A stretch of 64,000 nt of DNA from Rhodospirillaceae bacterium. GTDB lineage: Bacteria; Pseudomonadota; Alphaproteobacteria; Rhodospirillales; UBA2165. Each line of letters opens with the position of its first letter. Within the stretch, counting starts at the first letter, position 1. Below, piece by piece: positions 1 to 7,151 of the stretch. Under the pieces are notes generated by a model. The model searched no databases, had not been told where the DNA came from, and saw only the letters and a program-made list of their open reading frames with translations. Position numbers and translations under genes: made by a program. The stretch lies in the NCBI GenBank assembly GCA_947467145.1, contig CANIGJ010000009.1, positions 1-64,000 of the forward strand. Direction: 5' to 3'.

Positions 1-131
1 AGCCTCGGCTACCGACCACCGGCCCCGGAAACCGCGACGCCGCCATTGCCGCCTTCCGGTTCCGCTACGCTCCACCTTCAGACGGCAATGGCGACGGAGG
101 ACACAATGCACTAACATTCAAACCGGACCAC
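1..131. other. Left-edge segment, no assignable gene
   Basis: Two plus-strand frames are open from the window edge. One closes with TAA at 112-114. The other runs on antisense to the next gene. Neither gives a recognisable domain in so short a stretch. It may be the 3' end of a gene cut by the window edge. Confidence 0.2.
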
Positions 132-1103
132 CTAATGGGGGCCGATCACCTCGATGACGCGGCTTGGCTTGCCGGCCAGCCAATTCTCGATGTTATCGAC
201 CGCTTCGGCGAAGTGCCGCTTATAGGCGTCAACCTCGACAAAGCCGAGATGCGGCGTCAGCACGCTGTTGGGCAAGGACCGCACCGGGTGATCCTTGGGT
301 AGCGGCTCGATATCGTAGACGTCGAGCGCGCAGCCGGCGATTTTGTTCTCGCGCACGGCCTTATAAAGCGCCTCTTGCTCGACGATCGGGCCGCGCGAGG
401 TATTGATCAGATACGCCGTCGGTTTCATGCGCGCGATATCGGCGGCGCTGACGATGCCGATCGAGCGCGGGCCCAGCGGCATGTGAATGGTAATGAAATC
501 CGAGCCGCTCATCATCTCGTCTTTGCTGACGGCCTTGAGGCCCGGCATCACCTTGTCGGCCCGCTCCTGGCTCATGTTCGGGCTCCACACCGCGACTTTC
601 ATATCAAAAGCCAGGGCAACACGAGCCATCGGGATACCGAGATGGCCGAGCCCGATGATGCCAAGCGTGCGCCCCTTCAAGCCGATGCCGACGGTTTCCT
701 GCCAGCGCCCTTCCTGCAGGTTGCGCACTTCGCGCGGGATGTGACGCGCCAGCGCGATGATCATGCCCCAGGCAAGCTCCGGCGTGGACGACGACGACGA
801 CAGCGAGCCGCAGACGACGATGCCTTGCGCGTTGGCGGCCTTCACATCGATCGATCGGTTCACCATGCCGCTGGTCAGCAGCAATTTGAGCTTCGGCAGC
901 TTCTGCAACAGATCCGCCAGGAACGGCGTGCGCTCGCGGTTCATGATGACGATGTCGAAATCGGCGAGGCGCTTGGCCACCGCATCGACGTCGGCAAGAT
1001 TGTCGGTGAAGACGGTGAAATCGACCTTGCCCTTGAGCCGATCCCAATCGGCGAGGCTGAGCGCAACGTTCTGGTAGTCGTCGAGAATGGCGGCTTTAAG
1101 CAT
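132..1103 (-). CDS. D-2-hydroxyacid dehydrogenase family protein
   Basis: A 323-residue NAD(P)-dependent D-2-hydroxyacid dehydrogenase of the phosphoglycerate dehydrogenase-like superfamily. It would reversibly oxidise a D-2-hydroxyacid to a 2-oxoacid in the cytoplasm. The Rossmann motif GLGHLG is at about residues 151-156. The catalytic triad is visible as Arg237 (NTSRGP), Glu266 (YDIEP) and His285 (LTPHLG). Length is normal for the family. Upstream of the ATG a GAGGGAAA stretch can serve as ribosome site. The gene stands alone and ends near the window edge. Substrate cannot be told from sequence; it need not be serine biosynthesis, since the C-terminal ACT domain of SerA is missing. Confidence 0.9.
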   Translation of the reverse strand: MLKAAILDDYQNVALSLADWDRLKGKVDFTVFTDNLADVDAVAKRLADFDIVIMNRERTPFLADLLQKLPKLKLLLTSGMVNRSIDVKAANAQGIVVCGSLSSSSSTPELAWGMIIALARHIPREVRNLQEGRWQETVGIGLKGRTLGIIGLGHLGIPMARVALAFDMKVAVWSPNMSQERADKVMPGLKAVSKDEMMSGSDFITIHMPLGPRSIGIVSAADIARMKPTAYLINTSRGPIVEQEALYKAVRENKIAGCALDVYDIEPLPKDHPVRSLPNSVLTPHLGFVEVDAYKRHFAEAVDNIENWLAGKPSRVIEVIGPH

Positions 1104-1132
1104 AGACTTCAGTTTCCCTCGTCCCTAGGAGC

Positions 1133-1244
1133 GTCATGCCCCGACTTGATCGGGGCATCCACGAAAGCGCGATAGCGCGAAAAGACTCATGTCGGCGCCG
1201 ACGCGCCTACCGTGGATCCCCGGGTCAAGCCCGGGGATGACGGT
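1133..1244. repeat. Dispersed GTCATGCCCCG-type inverted repeat
   Basis: Outer arms GTCATGCCCCG...CGGGGCATCC are followed by a linker containing GAAAGCGCGATAGCGCGAAAAG and a second palindrome (CCCCGGG TCAAG CCCGGGG) ending in ATGACGG. The linker and second palindrome recur almost unchanged at 10140-10233. It lies between two convergently arranged gene ends and has no coding content. Confidence 0.85.
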
Positions 1245-1253
1245 GGAGTAAAA

Positions 1254-1664
1254 TCATTTCTTCGGTGCGGGCGGTTCGACCTTCTGTCCGTCGACCAGCA
1301 GCGCGTCGACGCGGCCCGGATAGAACGCCATATATTCGGTGATCGGCGCGCATTCGTCGTACGGCGTCTCGTACGACCAGATCGCGTTTTCCGCTTCGCG
1401 GCCGTTCGCCACGATCGTGTAATAGGACGCATGGCCTTTGTACGGGCAGTAGCTCGTATGGTCGGTCTTTTTCAGCAGCATCGTGTTCACGTCGGCGCGC
1501 GGCACGTAATAGACCGGACCGTGGTTGCTTTCATCCAGACGCTGCGGGGCCTTCGTCTCGGCGACAATCTGTCCGCCCAACTCGACCTTCACATGCACTG
1601 TGCTGGGCGCGATATCGACGCGGTGCGCGGGGTTCTTCTCGAAACCGGGAGCCTTATTGGACAT
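1254..1664 (-). CDS. DUF427 domain protein
   Basis: A 136-residue member of the DUF427 family, small beta-rich proteins of unknown biochemical role in bacteria and fungi. Family signs are the YYVPRADV segment, the central CPYKGHASYY stretch, and the AFYPGRVDAL ending. The frame is open further upstream, but the start was set at the ATG at 1664 because GGAGG sits six bases before it; the longer N-terminus would be translated from repeat-rich intergenic DNA. No neighbour suggests a function. Confidence 0.88.
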   Translation of the reverse strand: MSNKAPGFEKNPAHRVDIAPSTVHVKVELGGQIVAETKAPQRLDESNHGPVYYVPRADVNTMLLKKTDHTSYCPYKGHASYYTIVANGREAENAIWSYETPYDECAPITEYMAFYPGRVDALLVDGQKVEPPAPKK

Positions 1665-1757
1665 GGTTGCCTCCGAAGATGATGCGCGAAGTAAAGACCC
1701 GGCGCCCACCTTGATCAAGCGCGCCAAAGGCGCGACAGGCGTCAAACCCGAGAAAGT

Positions 1758-1866
1758 GCCTCATGCTGAGCCTGTCGAAGCATGTGGGGTGCCGCTTGCC
1801 CATCCCCCGCGCGCTTCGCGCGCCATAGTTATGCGCGCGGCCGACCGCGCGACAAGCTCAGGATGA
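1758..1866. repeat. Composite repeat: TGAGCCTGTCGAAG family with nested GC palindrome
   Basis: The outer part (CCTCATGCTGAGCCTGTCGA ... AAGCTCAGGATGAGG) matches the repeat at 25237-25304. Inside it, at about 1805-1853, lies a GCGCGCTTCGCGCGCCAT ... GCGCGGCCGACCGCGCG unit. The same unit sits inside the unrelated GTCATGCCCGGG repeats at 2771, 3152 and 10081. The last bases overlap the end of the EamA gene. Confidence 0.8.
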
Positions 1867-2775
1867 GGGCTTTGCGACTTTCTTCATCCGGGCTTCGCGG
1901 ATCAGGATATAGAGCGTGCTGCTGACGATGATCACCGTGCCGATCACCGAATATTCGTTGGGCACCTCGTCGAACAGCCACAGCCCGATGCCGAAGGCGT
2001 AAACGATGCGCAGGTAATCGAACGGCAGCACCACCGTGGTGTCGGCCTGGCGTACGCCTTGCGTGATCAAGGTCTGGCCGACGATGCCGGCGAAGCCGAC
2101 GGCGGTCAGCAGCAGCCAATCGTGCAGGCTCGGCCATTCCCACACGAACAGCGCCGGAATGAACGACAGCACCGCGCCCCAGAACGCGTAATAGAACATG
2201 ATGACCATCGTGCCTTCGCTGCGCGCGAGCTGCTTGATCGACACGATGACGATGGACGCGAACAACGCGCCCAGCACGCCGACGATGGCGTCGGGATCGA
2301 AGCCTTCGCCGAACGGGCGCGTCATCAGCAAGATGCCGGAAAAGCCGATCACGGTCGCAATGCCGCGCGGCCAGCCGACGACCTCTTTCAGCACGATCGC
2401 CGCCAGCACGATGCCCCACAAGGGCCGCGAGAATTGCAACGCCATCGCATCGGCGAGCAGCAGATGCGTCACCGAATAGAACAGACACATATTGCCCATG
2501 ATGCCGACGCCGCCGCGCTGCAGATGGCGCCACGGCACGTCCGTGCGATAGATGTTGCGGCCATGCTTGAACGCCAAGGGCAGCACGAACAAGAGGCCCA
2601 CGAAGGAGCGCACGAAGGTGATCTCGAGCGACGGCAGCCGGTCGCCCAGGAACTTCGCGATCACCACCATGAGGGTGAGGAACAGCGCCCCGGTCGCGAC
2701 CAGCGCGGCGCCCCGCACGTTGGGGTTCAAATCGGCCCAGAATTTCCGCAAACTTCTAAACAAAACAGTCGTCAT
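1858..2775 (-). CDS. EamA-family (DMT) transporter
   Basis: An inner-membrane permease of the drug/metabolite transporter superfamily, about 305 residues with two EamA repeats and roughly ten hydrophobic helices. The first begins at GAALVATGALFLTLMVV; the end is a basic tail (EARMKKVAKPSS). Substrate unknown; relatives export amino acids, nucleobases or drugs. The ATG used here lies within the outer end of a palindromic repeat (GTCAT at 2771-2775 read on the other strand), so the gene's 5' end abuts or was reshaped by the element. No clear ribosome site precedes it, and in-frame TTG codons 4 and 8 residues in are alternatives. The 3' end runs into another repeat. Confidence 0.85.
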   Translation of the reverse strand: MTTVLFRSLRKFWADLNPNVRGAALVATGALFLTLMVVIAKFLGDRLPSLEITFVRSFVGLLFVLPLAFKHGRNIYRTDVPWRHLQRGGVGIMGNMCLFYSVTHLLLADAMALQFSRPLWGIVLAAIVLKEVVGWPRGIATVIGFSGILLMTRPFGEGFDPDAIVGVLGALFASIVIVSIKQLARSEGTMVIMFYYAFWGAVLSFIPALFVWEWPSLHDWLLLTAVGFAGIVGQTLITQGVRQADTTVVLPFDYLRIVYAFGIGLWLFDEVPNEYSVIGTVIIVSSTLYILIREARMKKVAKPSS

Positions 2776-2843
2776 GCCCGGGCCCGCGCGCTTTGCGCGC
2801 CATGATGTAAGCGCGCGGTGACCGCGCGACCCGGGCATCCATC
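2771..2843 (+). repeat. Terminal repeat copy A of the GIY-YIG element
   Basis: Reads GTCATGCCCGGGCCCGCGCG, then a CTTTGCGCGCCAT core, then AAGCGCGCGGTGACCGCGCG and finally ACCCGGGCATCCATC. Internally it is a double hairpin. It is an inverted copy of 3152-3225 with few differences. Confidence 0.85.
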
Positions 2844-2845
2844 TT

Positions 2846-3133
2846 TCAGGCCAGCGTATCGTATAGATCGTTCCAGTCCGGATTCATCGAATGGATCAGA
2901 TCGAACTTCCATGCTCGCGACCAATGTTTGATAAGTTTTTCACGTTGAATTGCCAGCTCAATCTCGTCGTGATGCTCGACGTAAACAAGGTGTTTTAACG
3001 CGTAGCGTTTCGTGAAGCCGTCAACGATACCATCGCGGTGTTCCCAGGCACGGCGTTGGATATCGCTCGTCACGCCGACATACAGTGTGCCGCGCGGTCG
3101 ATTGGTCACGATGTAAACCCATCCGCCCTTCAT
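2846..3133 (-). CDS. GIY-YIG nuclease domain protein (UPF0213/YhbQ-like)
   Basis: A 95-residue protein consisting of little more than one GIY-YIG endonuclease domain. The motifs are WVYIV (GIY), TLYVGVT (YIG), the following QRR arginine, a conserved Glu in QREKLIKHW, and Asn in NPDWNDLY. Such small proteins are structure- or sequence-tolerant DNA nucleases of uncertain role and are often present in several copies in alphaproteobacteria. The start was set at ATG 3133 (MKGGWVYI), which gives the family's usual N-terminus; upstream in-frame codons fall in the repeat. Two inverted palindromic repeats enclose the gene closely. A role in moving those repeats is inferred. Confidence 0.85.
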   Translation of the reverse strand: MKGGWVYIVTNRPRGTLYVGVTSDIQRRAWEHRDGIVDGFTKRYALKHLVYVEHHDEIELAIQREKLIKHWSRAWKFDLIHSMNPDWNDLYDTLA

Positions 3134-3151
3134 AATTTGAGGCTCTAGGAA

Positions 3152-3225
3152 GATGGATACGCGGGTCGCGCGGCCGGCCGCGCGCTTAAACAATGGCGCG
3201 CAAAGCGCGCGGGCCCGCGAATGAC
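3152..3225 (-). repeat. Terminal repeat copy B of the GIY-YIG element
   Basis: Begins GATGGATACGCGGGTCGCGC, continues with a GGCCGGCCGCGCGCTTAAACA core and ends GCGGGCCCGCGAATGAC. It is the inverse of the copy at 2771-2843 and lies just upstream of the nuclease gene. Confidence 0.85.
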
Positions 3226-3390
3226 GGCTAAGTCGGGTGTAAGTGACCGTGGATTGCCCCCTCCCGCGCCCGGTGCTCTACTCCGACCAGCATCCGAGGA
3301 GCCGCCGTCATCTCACCCGATTCCACATCTGCCGCCCCGGCTATTACCACCGCAGGCGTCTTCACCCTGCCGCCGCTGATCAAGCGCAAC

Positions 3391-4614
3391 ATGGCGCTGT
3401 TCGCGCTGTCGCAAAGCTTCACCGGCGCCGGCATGCAATTCGCCTACGGCTTCGGCCCCTTGATGGTGCTGGCGCTCACCGGCTCGGCCGGGCTGGCCGG
3501 GCTGTCGGTGGCGCTGATCGGCTTTTCGCGGTTCCTCATCGCCTATCCCATCGGCGAAGTGACCGACCGCTTCGGGCGCAAGTTCGGCATCTTCATGGGC
3601 TTTACCCTCGCCATCGTCGGCGCGCTTGTCATCGGCACATCGATGACGACGATGAGCCTGTGGATCTTCGTCGTCGGCCTGCTCATCTTCGGCATGGGCA
3701 TGAATGCGGCCGCGCAGATGCGCGTCGCCGCGACCGACATGGTGCCGCCCAATCATCGCGCCCGCGCCCTTGGTTATATGTCGCTGGGTTCGCTCAGCGG
3801 CCTCGCCGTCAGCCCGATCGTCACCGAGTTCGCCACCGGCATCGCGGCCAAGATCGGCACCAACGAGCTGGGCGTGCCGTGGTTCCTGCTGCCCGGCCTG
3901 ATCATCCCCGGCATGATCCTGATCGCCTTCGTGCGCCCCGATCCGCGCGAGATCGGCATGAACCTCGCCAAATTCTATCCGGGCTATAGCGCGCCGGAAC
4001 GCAAGGCGGGAGCGCCGGGCGGTGCGGATGGCGCCATCCCCAACTTCAACGCGTTCACGATGCTCAAAAACCGCCGGATGCTGCTCGCCGTCGTGTGCAA
4101 CAGCGCCGGCACCGGCAATATGAGCCTCGTCATGGTGCTGACTTCGCTCGTGCTGCACGAACACGGCCACTCGCTGACCATGATCGCGCTGTCGCACATG
4201 TTCCATTCGGCCGGCATGTTCGCCTTCACCGTGCCGCTCGGCTGGCTCGCCGATCGTGTGGGGCGCACGCGCGTCATGTATCCGGGCGTCGGCGTCGCAC
4301 TCGTCGGCGCCGGCATGGTCGCGCTTACCGACGGCTCCTACCTGTTCGTCACGCTGGGCACCTTCCTGGTGGGCATGGGCTGGGCGGGCGCCAACGTCGC
4401 GTCCACCGCGCTGATCGCCGACGAATACCAGACGGTGGAGCGCGGCCGCGCCGTCGGCATCAACGAAAGCTTCTCGGGCGGCACCAGCATGGTGATGGCG
4501 CTGGTCACCGGCCCGTTGATCCAATGGTCAGGCTTGCCCGCGACCGGCCTCGCCGCCATGGCGCTGGCGGTCATCCCGTTCGTGATCTACGGCTGGTTTA
4601 AGCTAAAGCGGTAG
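3391..4614 (+). CDS. Major facilitator superfamily transporter
   Basis: An inner-membrane transporter of at least 407 residues with twelve predicted helices. The MFS signature between helices 2 and 3 is present (GEVTDRFGRKFG, about residues 52-63), with a related motif in the second half (GWLADRVGRTR). Substrate is unknown. The frame stays open without any ATG, GTG or TTG from a stop at 3244 to ATG 3391. That ATG lacks a ribosome site, whereas GAGGAG at 3296-3301 precedes an in-frame ATC at 3310. The true start may therefore be a rare codon at 3310, adding 27 residues. Confidence 0.88.
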   Translation: MALFALSQSFTGAGMQFAYGFGPLMVLALTGSAGLAGLSVALIGFSRFLIAYPIGEVTDRFGRKFGIFMGFTLAIVGALVIGTSMTTMSLWIFVVGLLIFGMGMNAAAQMRVAATDMVPPNHRARALGYMSLGSLSGLAVSPIVTEFATGIAAKIGTNELGVPWFLLPGLIIPGMILIAFVRPDPREIGMNLAKFYPGYSAPERKAGAPGGADGAIPNFNAFTMLKNRRMLLAVVCNSAGTGNMSLVMVLTSLVLHEHGHSLTMIALSHMFHSAGMFAFTVPLGWLADRVGRTRVMYPGVGVALVGAGMVALTDGSYLFVTLGTFLVGMGWAGANVASTALIADEYQTVERGRAVGINESFSGGTSMVMALVTGPLIQWSGLPATGLAAMALAVIPFVIYGWFKLKR

Positions 4615-4624
4615 ACGAGTAGGG

Positions 4625-4673
4625 CCGCAAAGCGACGTCATTGCGCCCTCGCAATGCGAGGGATGGGCGTCGC
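4625..4673. repeat. Dispersed repeat, inverse copy at 63942-63989
   Basis: This 49-bp stretch contains CAAAGCGACGTCATTGCG and CTCGCAATGCGAGGGATGGG followed by CGTCGCC. The far end of the window (63942-63989) carries its inverse with few changes. It follows the MFS stop codon. Confidence 0.8.
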
Positions 4674-4777
4674 CTAACAAAGTGAGCGGCCGCACGTCCC
4701 ACAATGAATGCCATCCCATAAAACCCTAGGCATTCGGTGCGGGACGCGGGCGCTCGTGACCCTCGTTAGAACTTTGA

Positions 4778-4800
4778 TCTGCGACGCGAGGTCGCTTTGC
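4778..4800. repeat. 22-bp hairpin repeat TCTGCGACGCGAGGTCGCTT
   Basis: One of four copies in the window (also 13871, 52391, 60106). The GCGAC/GTCGC arms flank a five-base loop. The two arms can form a short hairpin in RNA. Confidence 0.8.
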
Positions 4801-4801
4801 G

Positions 4802-4936
4802 CTAATTGGAAATAACGACTTCGGCCTGCGCGCGCGCTTGCGCGTCAGCTTTGTTAAAGCGGGAAGTGGAGTCGGACATCGCGAACCAGGTGCCGAGCAC
4901 GAGGATCAGGGAAACCAGGCGGACAATCGGTCCCAT
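4802..4936 (-). CDS. Possible 44-residue membrane/secreted microprotein
   Basis: A short open frame reads from ATG 4936 to TAG at 4802-4804. The first twenty residues are a basic-then-hydrophobic helix (GPIVRLVSLILVLGTWFAM), suggesting a membrane anchor or uncleaved signal, and the rest is a polar Ala/Gln-rich tail. It lies divergent to mscL in an otherwise empty 486-bp gap, and its stop overlaps a repeat. An AAAGG stands rather far upstream of the ATG. No family is recognised; it may be chance, but the residue composition looks protein-like. Confidence 0.35.
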   Translation of the reverse strand: MGPIVRLVSLILVLGTWFAMSDSTSRFNKADAQARAQAEVVISN

Positions 4937-5100
4937 CGGGGGGAATGCCTTTCGAAGCGAAGTGGGTGCGGGCCAGAACGTTTCGATGGCGTCTATATAA
5001 AGCAGCCCCGGCGGGCGCGATATTGGGACGAAAACGGAAATCGGGTGGTAGAATCACCTAGGCTCCGGAGTCAGAGCGCAAACCAGCAGGGAGGAATGAC

Positions 5101-5571
5101 ATGGCGGATTATCGCAAGGCGGCGACCGAGCGCGCCGGCGGCTTCATCAACGAGTTCCGCGCCTTCGTATCGCGCGGCAACGTGATCGATCTCGCGGTCG
5201 GCATCATCATCGGCGCGGCCTTCACCTCAATCGTCTCCTCATTGGTGAAGGACATCATCATGCCGCCGATCGGCCTGGCCACCGGCGGGGTCGATTTCTC
5301 CAACATCTTCTTCACGCTATCCGGCGGCACCTACGCCACCCTGGACGAGGCGCAAAAGGCAGGCGCGGCCACCCTCAATGTCGGGCTGTTCCTCAACGCC
5401 GTCGTCAATTTCGTGATCGTGGCCTTGGCCATCTTCATTTTGGTGAAACAGCTCAGCCGGCTGCAGAAGAAGGAAGCGGCGAAGGAAGCCGCCGCGCCTG
5501 CGCCCCCGCCCCGCCAGGAGGTCCTGCTCGAGGAAATCCGCGATTTATTGAAGGCCCGGAAAGCGCCGTAA
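5101..5571 (+). CDS. mscL: Large-conductance mechanosensitive channel MscL
   Basis: A 156-residue inner-membrane channel that opens under membrane tension to release solutes during osmotic downshock; it forms a homopentamer. The N-terminal amphipathic segment ([20 protein letters not shown]) and first helix ([25 protein letters not shown]) are typical. The second helix is at about residues 96-118 ([19 protein letters not shown]), followed by a charged coiled C-terminal bundle ([12 protein letters not shown]). An Ala/Pro-rich insert (about residues 130-140) makes it slightly longer than the E. coli protein. GGAGG precedes the ATG by about five bases. It stands alone. Confidence 0.97.
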   Translation: MADYRKAATERAGGFINEFRAFVSRGNVIDLAVGIIIGAAFTSIVSSLVKDIIMPPIGLATGGVDFSNIFFTLSGGTYATLDEAQKAGAATLNVGLFLNAVVNFVIVALAIFILVKQLSRLQKKEAAKEAAAPAPPPRQEVLLEEIRDLLKARKAP

Positions 5572-5628
5572 CGACAAACCCTCTCCGCCCCCGCCGCCGC
5601 CCTTCTCCCTCTCCGCCCTCCCCCCGCC

Positions 5629-5695
5629 GTCATGCCCCGGCTTGACCGGGGCATCCACGAAGGCGCGTCCGCGCCGAAACGACTCTGGCATGACG
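5629..5695. repeat. Dispersed GTCATGCCCCGG inverted repeat
   Basis: GTCATGCCCCGGCTTGACCG and the matching CGGGGCATCC are followed by a GGCGCG-TCC-GCGCC hairpin and end with GGCATGACG. It is the simple form of the family seen at 1133 and 10081, without the nested GC core. It lies between mscL and the cupin gene. Confidence 0.8.
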
Positions 5696-5756
5696 CGCGG
5701 CCCTAACCGGGCTAAGCTGCCGATCAACGATACGGAATTAAACAAGGAGTCCTCCG

Positions 5757-6275
5757 ATGCCCGACGATACCAGCCCGAAACTCGGCAAAGCCGCCCCCGA
5801 TGGGTCCACCGAGAGCCTGCCGAAAGGCTTCAAGCGCATGCCGGTCGCCACGGACGCGGCGCAATGGTTCAACATGCGCGTGCCGCTGCTCGACCAGGGG
5901 CGCATGGACACCGAGATCTGCCGCGCGGCCGGCATGACGGCGCGCATCAAGGTCTATGCCTCGGGCGGCGAGAACGAACTGCATTGCCACGCGAGCCAGG
6001 ACCACATGTTCGTCATCCTGCAGGGCTCGGCGCGCTTCGTCGACAAGGACGGCGGCACGCACGACGTAACCAAGCATGAAGGCGTGATGCTGCCCGCCGG
6101 CTGCTACTACTGGTTCAACGCGACGAGCGTGGAGCCGCTGGTGATGCTGCGCGTCGACAACGCGACCAAACCCGGCGACGACCGCCTCAACATCGAGGGC
6201 AAGCCGATGCCCGGCAACTCGGTCGAGAACAAGACCGTGCCGGTGATCATCCGGCAGGGCGCGTTCTTCGAGTAG
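5757..6275 (+). CDS. Cupin-domain protein
   Basis: A 172-residue single-cupin protein. The metal-binding strands are visible: ELHCHASQDHMFVIL (cupin motif 1, His-x-His with a later acid-lacking position) and the LPAGCYYWFN region (motif 2). Cupins of this kind are small cytoplasmic enzymes or sensors binding Fe or Mn. No substrate can be given. AAGGAG stands eight bases before the ATG. It is transcribed alone, between a repeat and the AT-richer island that follows on the other strand. Confidence 0.82.
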   Translation: MPDDTSPKLGKAAPDGSTESLPKGFKRMPVATDAAQWFNMRVPLLDQGRMDTEICRAAGMTARIKVYASGGENELHCHASQDHMFVILQGSARFVDKDGGTHDVTKHEGVMLPAGCYYWFNATSVEPLVMLRVDNATKPGDDRLNIEGKPMPGNSVENKTVPVIIRQGAFFE

Positions 6276-6288
6276 AGAGATAATCGCA

Positions 6289-7140
6289 TCAACGGTATGA
6301 AGCGGATGATTTGTGTACGGCAACGTCGTTAAACCCAAATCTCCGCAACATGCCGTAGATTATTTGTGTCGGAGTCGGATTTCGAGGACCGATCACAAGT
6401 TCCTTAATTGGGAACGGACGATCTTCCAAAAATCGAATGGGCACGAACGGAACTATTTTTCCGTTGCGAACACAGTATTCCGCTTGCTCCAGCATTCCTG
6501 GAACATTCTCAGTATGCCCACGCGGAATTATGCACACTAGCCGCCATTCTCGTTCTTCGCTGAAAACAGGATTTTTGAAGGAATAGAGGTACTGCAGGAA
6601 GTTCAAGAATTTCATGAAGAGAAGATTCCATGTTTCTATCCATTTAGCTCTATCAGCATCTCCAGACAAAATTGTGGGATATGAAAGTGCCCCATCAGCG
6701 ACGAGTTGCAGTATCTCGTCCATCACGGGCTGGATCAGTTCTTCTTGCGAAGATAGACCGTATTCAATTTTTCTTAAGCGAAATCCAAAGACTTTGTCTT
6801 TAATACCGTCAGACCAACTCTCCAGATAATCCGAATCGAAACCGATGGATACGCCGGCCCCGTCATCGGCATATCCGCGCCATTGGCTTAACAAGTCTTT
6901 TTCTTCGGAAAGACAAAATCCTGTTACTCCGCTGATCTTCAGCACGCCATCGAGGCTTCTAAGCAACTTCTCTAGATCACCTGATGCAACATTCTTTCGC
7001 TCACAGTAGGTTCTGAAAACAGTATGAACCCACTTACCTTCAAGTAAGTCGTTGGAAAGCGAAAAGTCCGAAAGTCGAACTACCCGAGATTCGAGGATCG
7101 AGAGTAGCGATTGATTCGAGGCGTAATGATAAAGAAGCAT
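6289..7140 (-). CDS. DUF2971 domain protein
   Basis: A 283-residue protein of the DUF2971 family. The characteristic start (LLYHYASNQSLLSILESRVV), the NDLLEGKW segment, and the FCLSEEKDLLSQWRGYADDG-type core with GVSIGFD are present. The family's biochemistry is unknown; members are scattered, often near phage-defence or stress genes. Base composition is clearly AT-richer than in the neighbours, suggesting acquisition. It begins 11 bases after the stop of the HEPN-like gene on the same strand, so the two are probably one operon. No catalytic residues can be assigned. Confidence 0.8.
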   Translation of the reverse strand: MLLYHYASNQSLLSILESRVVRLSDFSLSNDLLEGKWVHTVFRTYCERKNVASGDLEKLLRSLDGVLKISGVTGFCLSEEKDLLSQWRGYADDGAGVSIGFDSDYLESWSDGIKDKVFGFRLRKIEYGLSSQEELIQPVMDEILQLVADGALSYPTILSGDADRAKWIETWNLLFMKFLNFLQYLYSFKNPVFSEEREWRLVCIIPRGHTENVPGMLEQAEYCVRNGKIVPFVPIRFLEDRPFPIKELVIGPRNPTPTQIIYGMLRRFGFNDVAVHKSSASYR

Positions 7141-7151
7141 GGGCGCTCAAT

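Larger units (their letters stand above)
2771..3225. mobile_element. Candidate GIY-YIG nuclease element with inverted terminal repeats
   Basis: A 455-bp unit. Two palindromic repeats of about 73 bp (2771-2843 and 3152-3225) stand in inverted orientation, with their ...ATCCATC ends facing inward. Between them is only a GIY-YIG nuclease gene, whose stop codon lies about 3 bp from one repeat and whose start lies about 19 bp from the other. Repeats of the same type occur without the gene elsewhere in the window. No target duplication is obvious. Calling it mobile is inference; the arrangement itself is directly visible. Confidence 0.55.

Noticed and set aside
132-1103. Serine biosynthesis enzyme SerA
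   Set aside because: The protein lacks the ACT domain and SerA's length; the general D-2-hydroxyacid dehydrogenase name is safer.
3313-4524. Minus-strand frame opposite the MFS gene
   Set aside because: Its His/Asp/Gly/Arg-rich product is typical of an antisense shadow, while the plus strand has MFS motifs.
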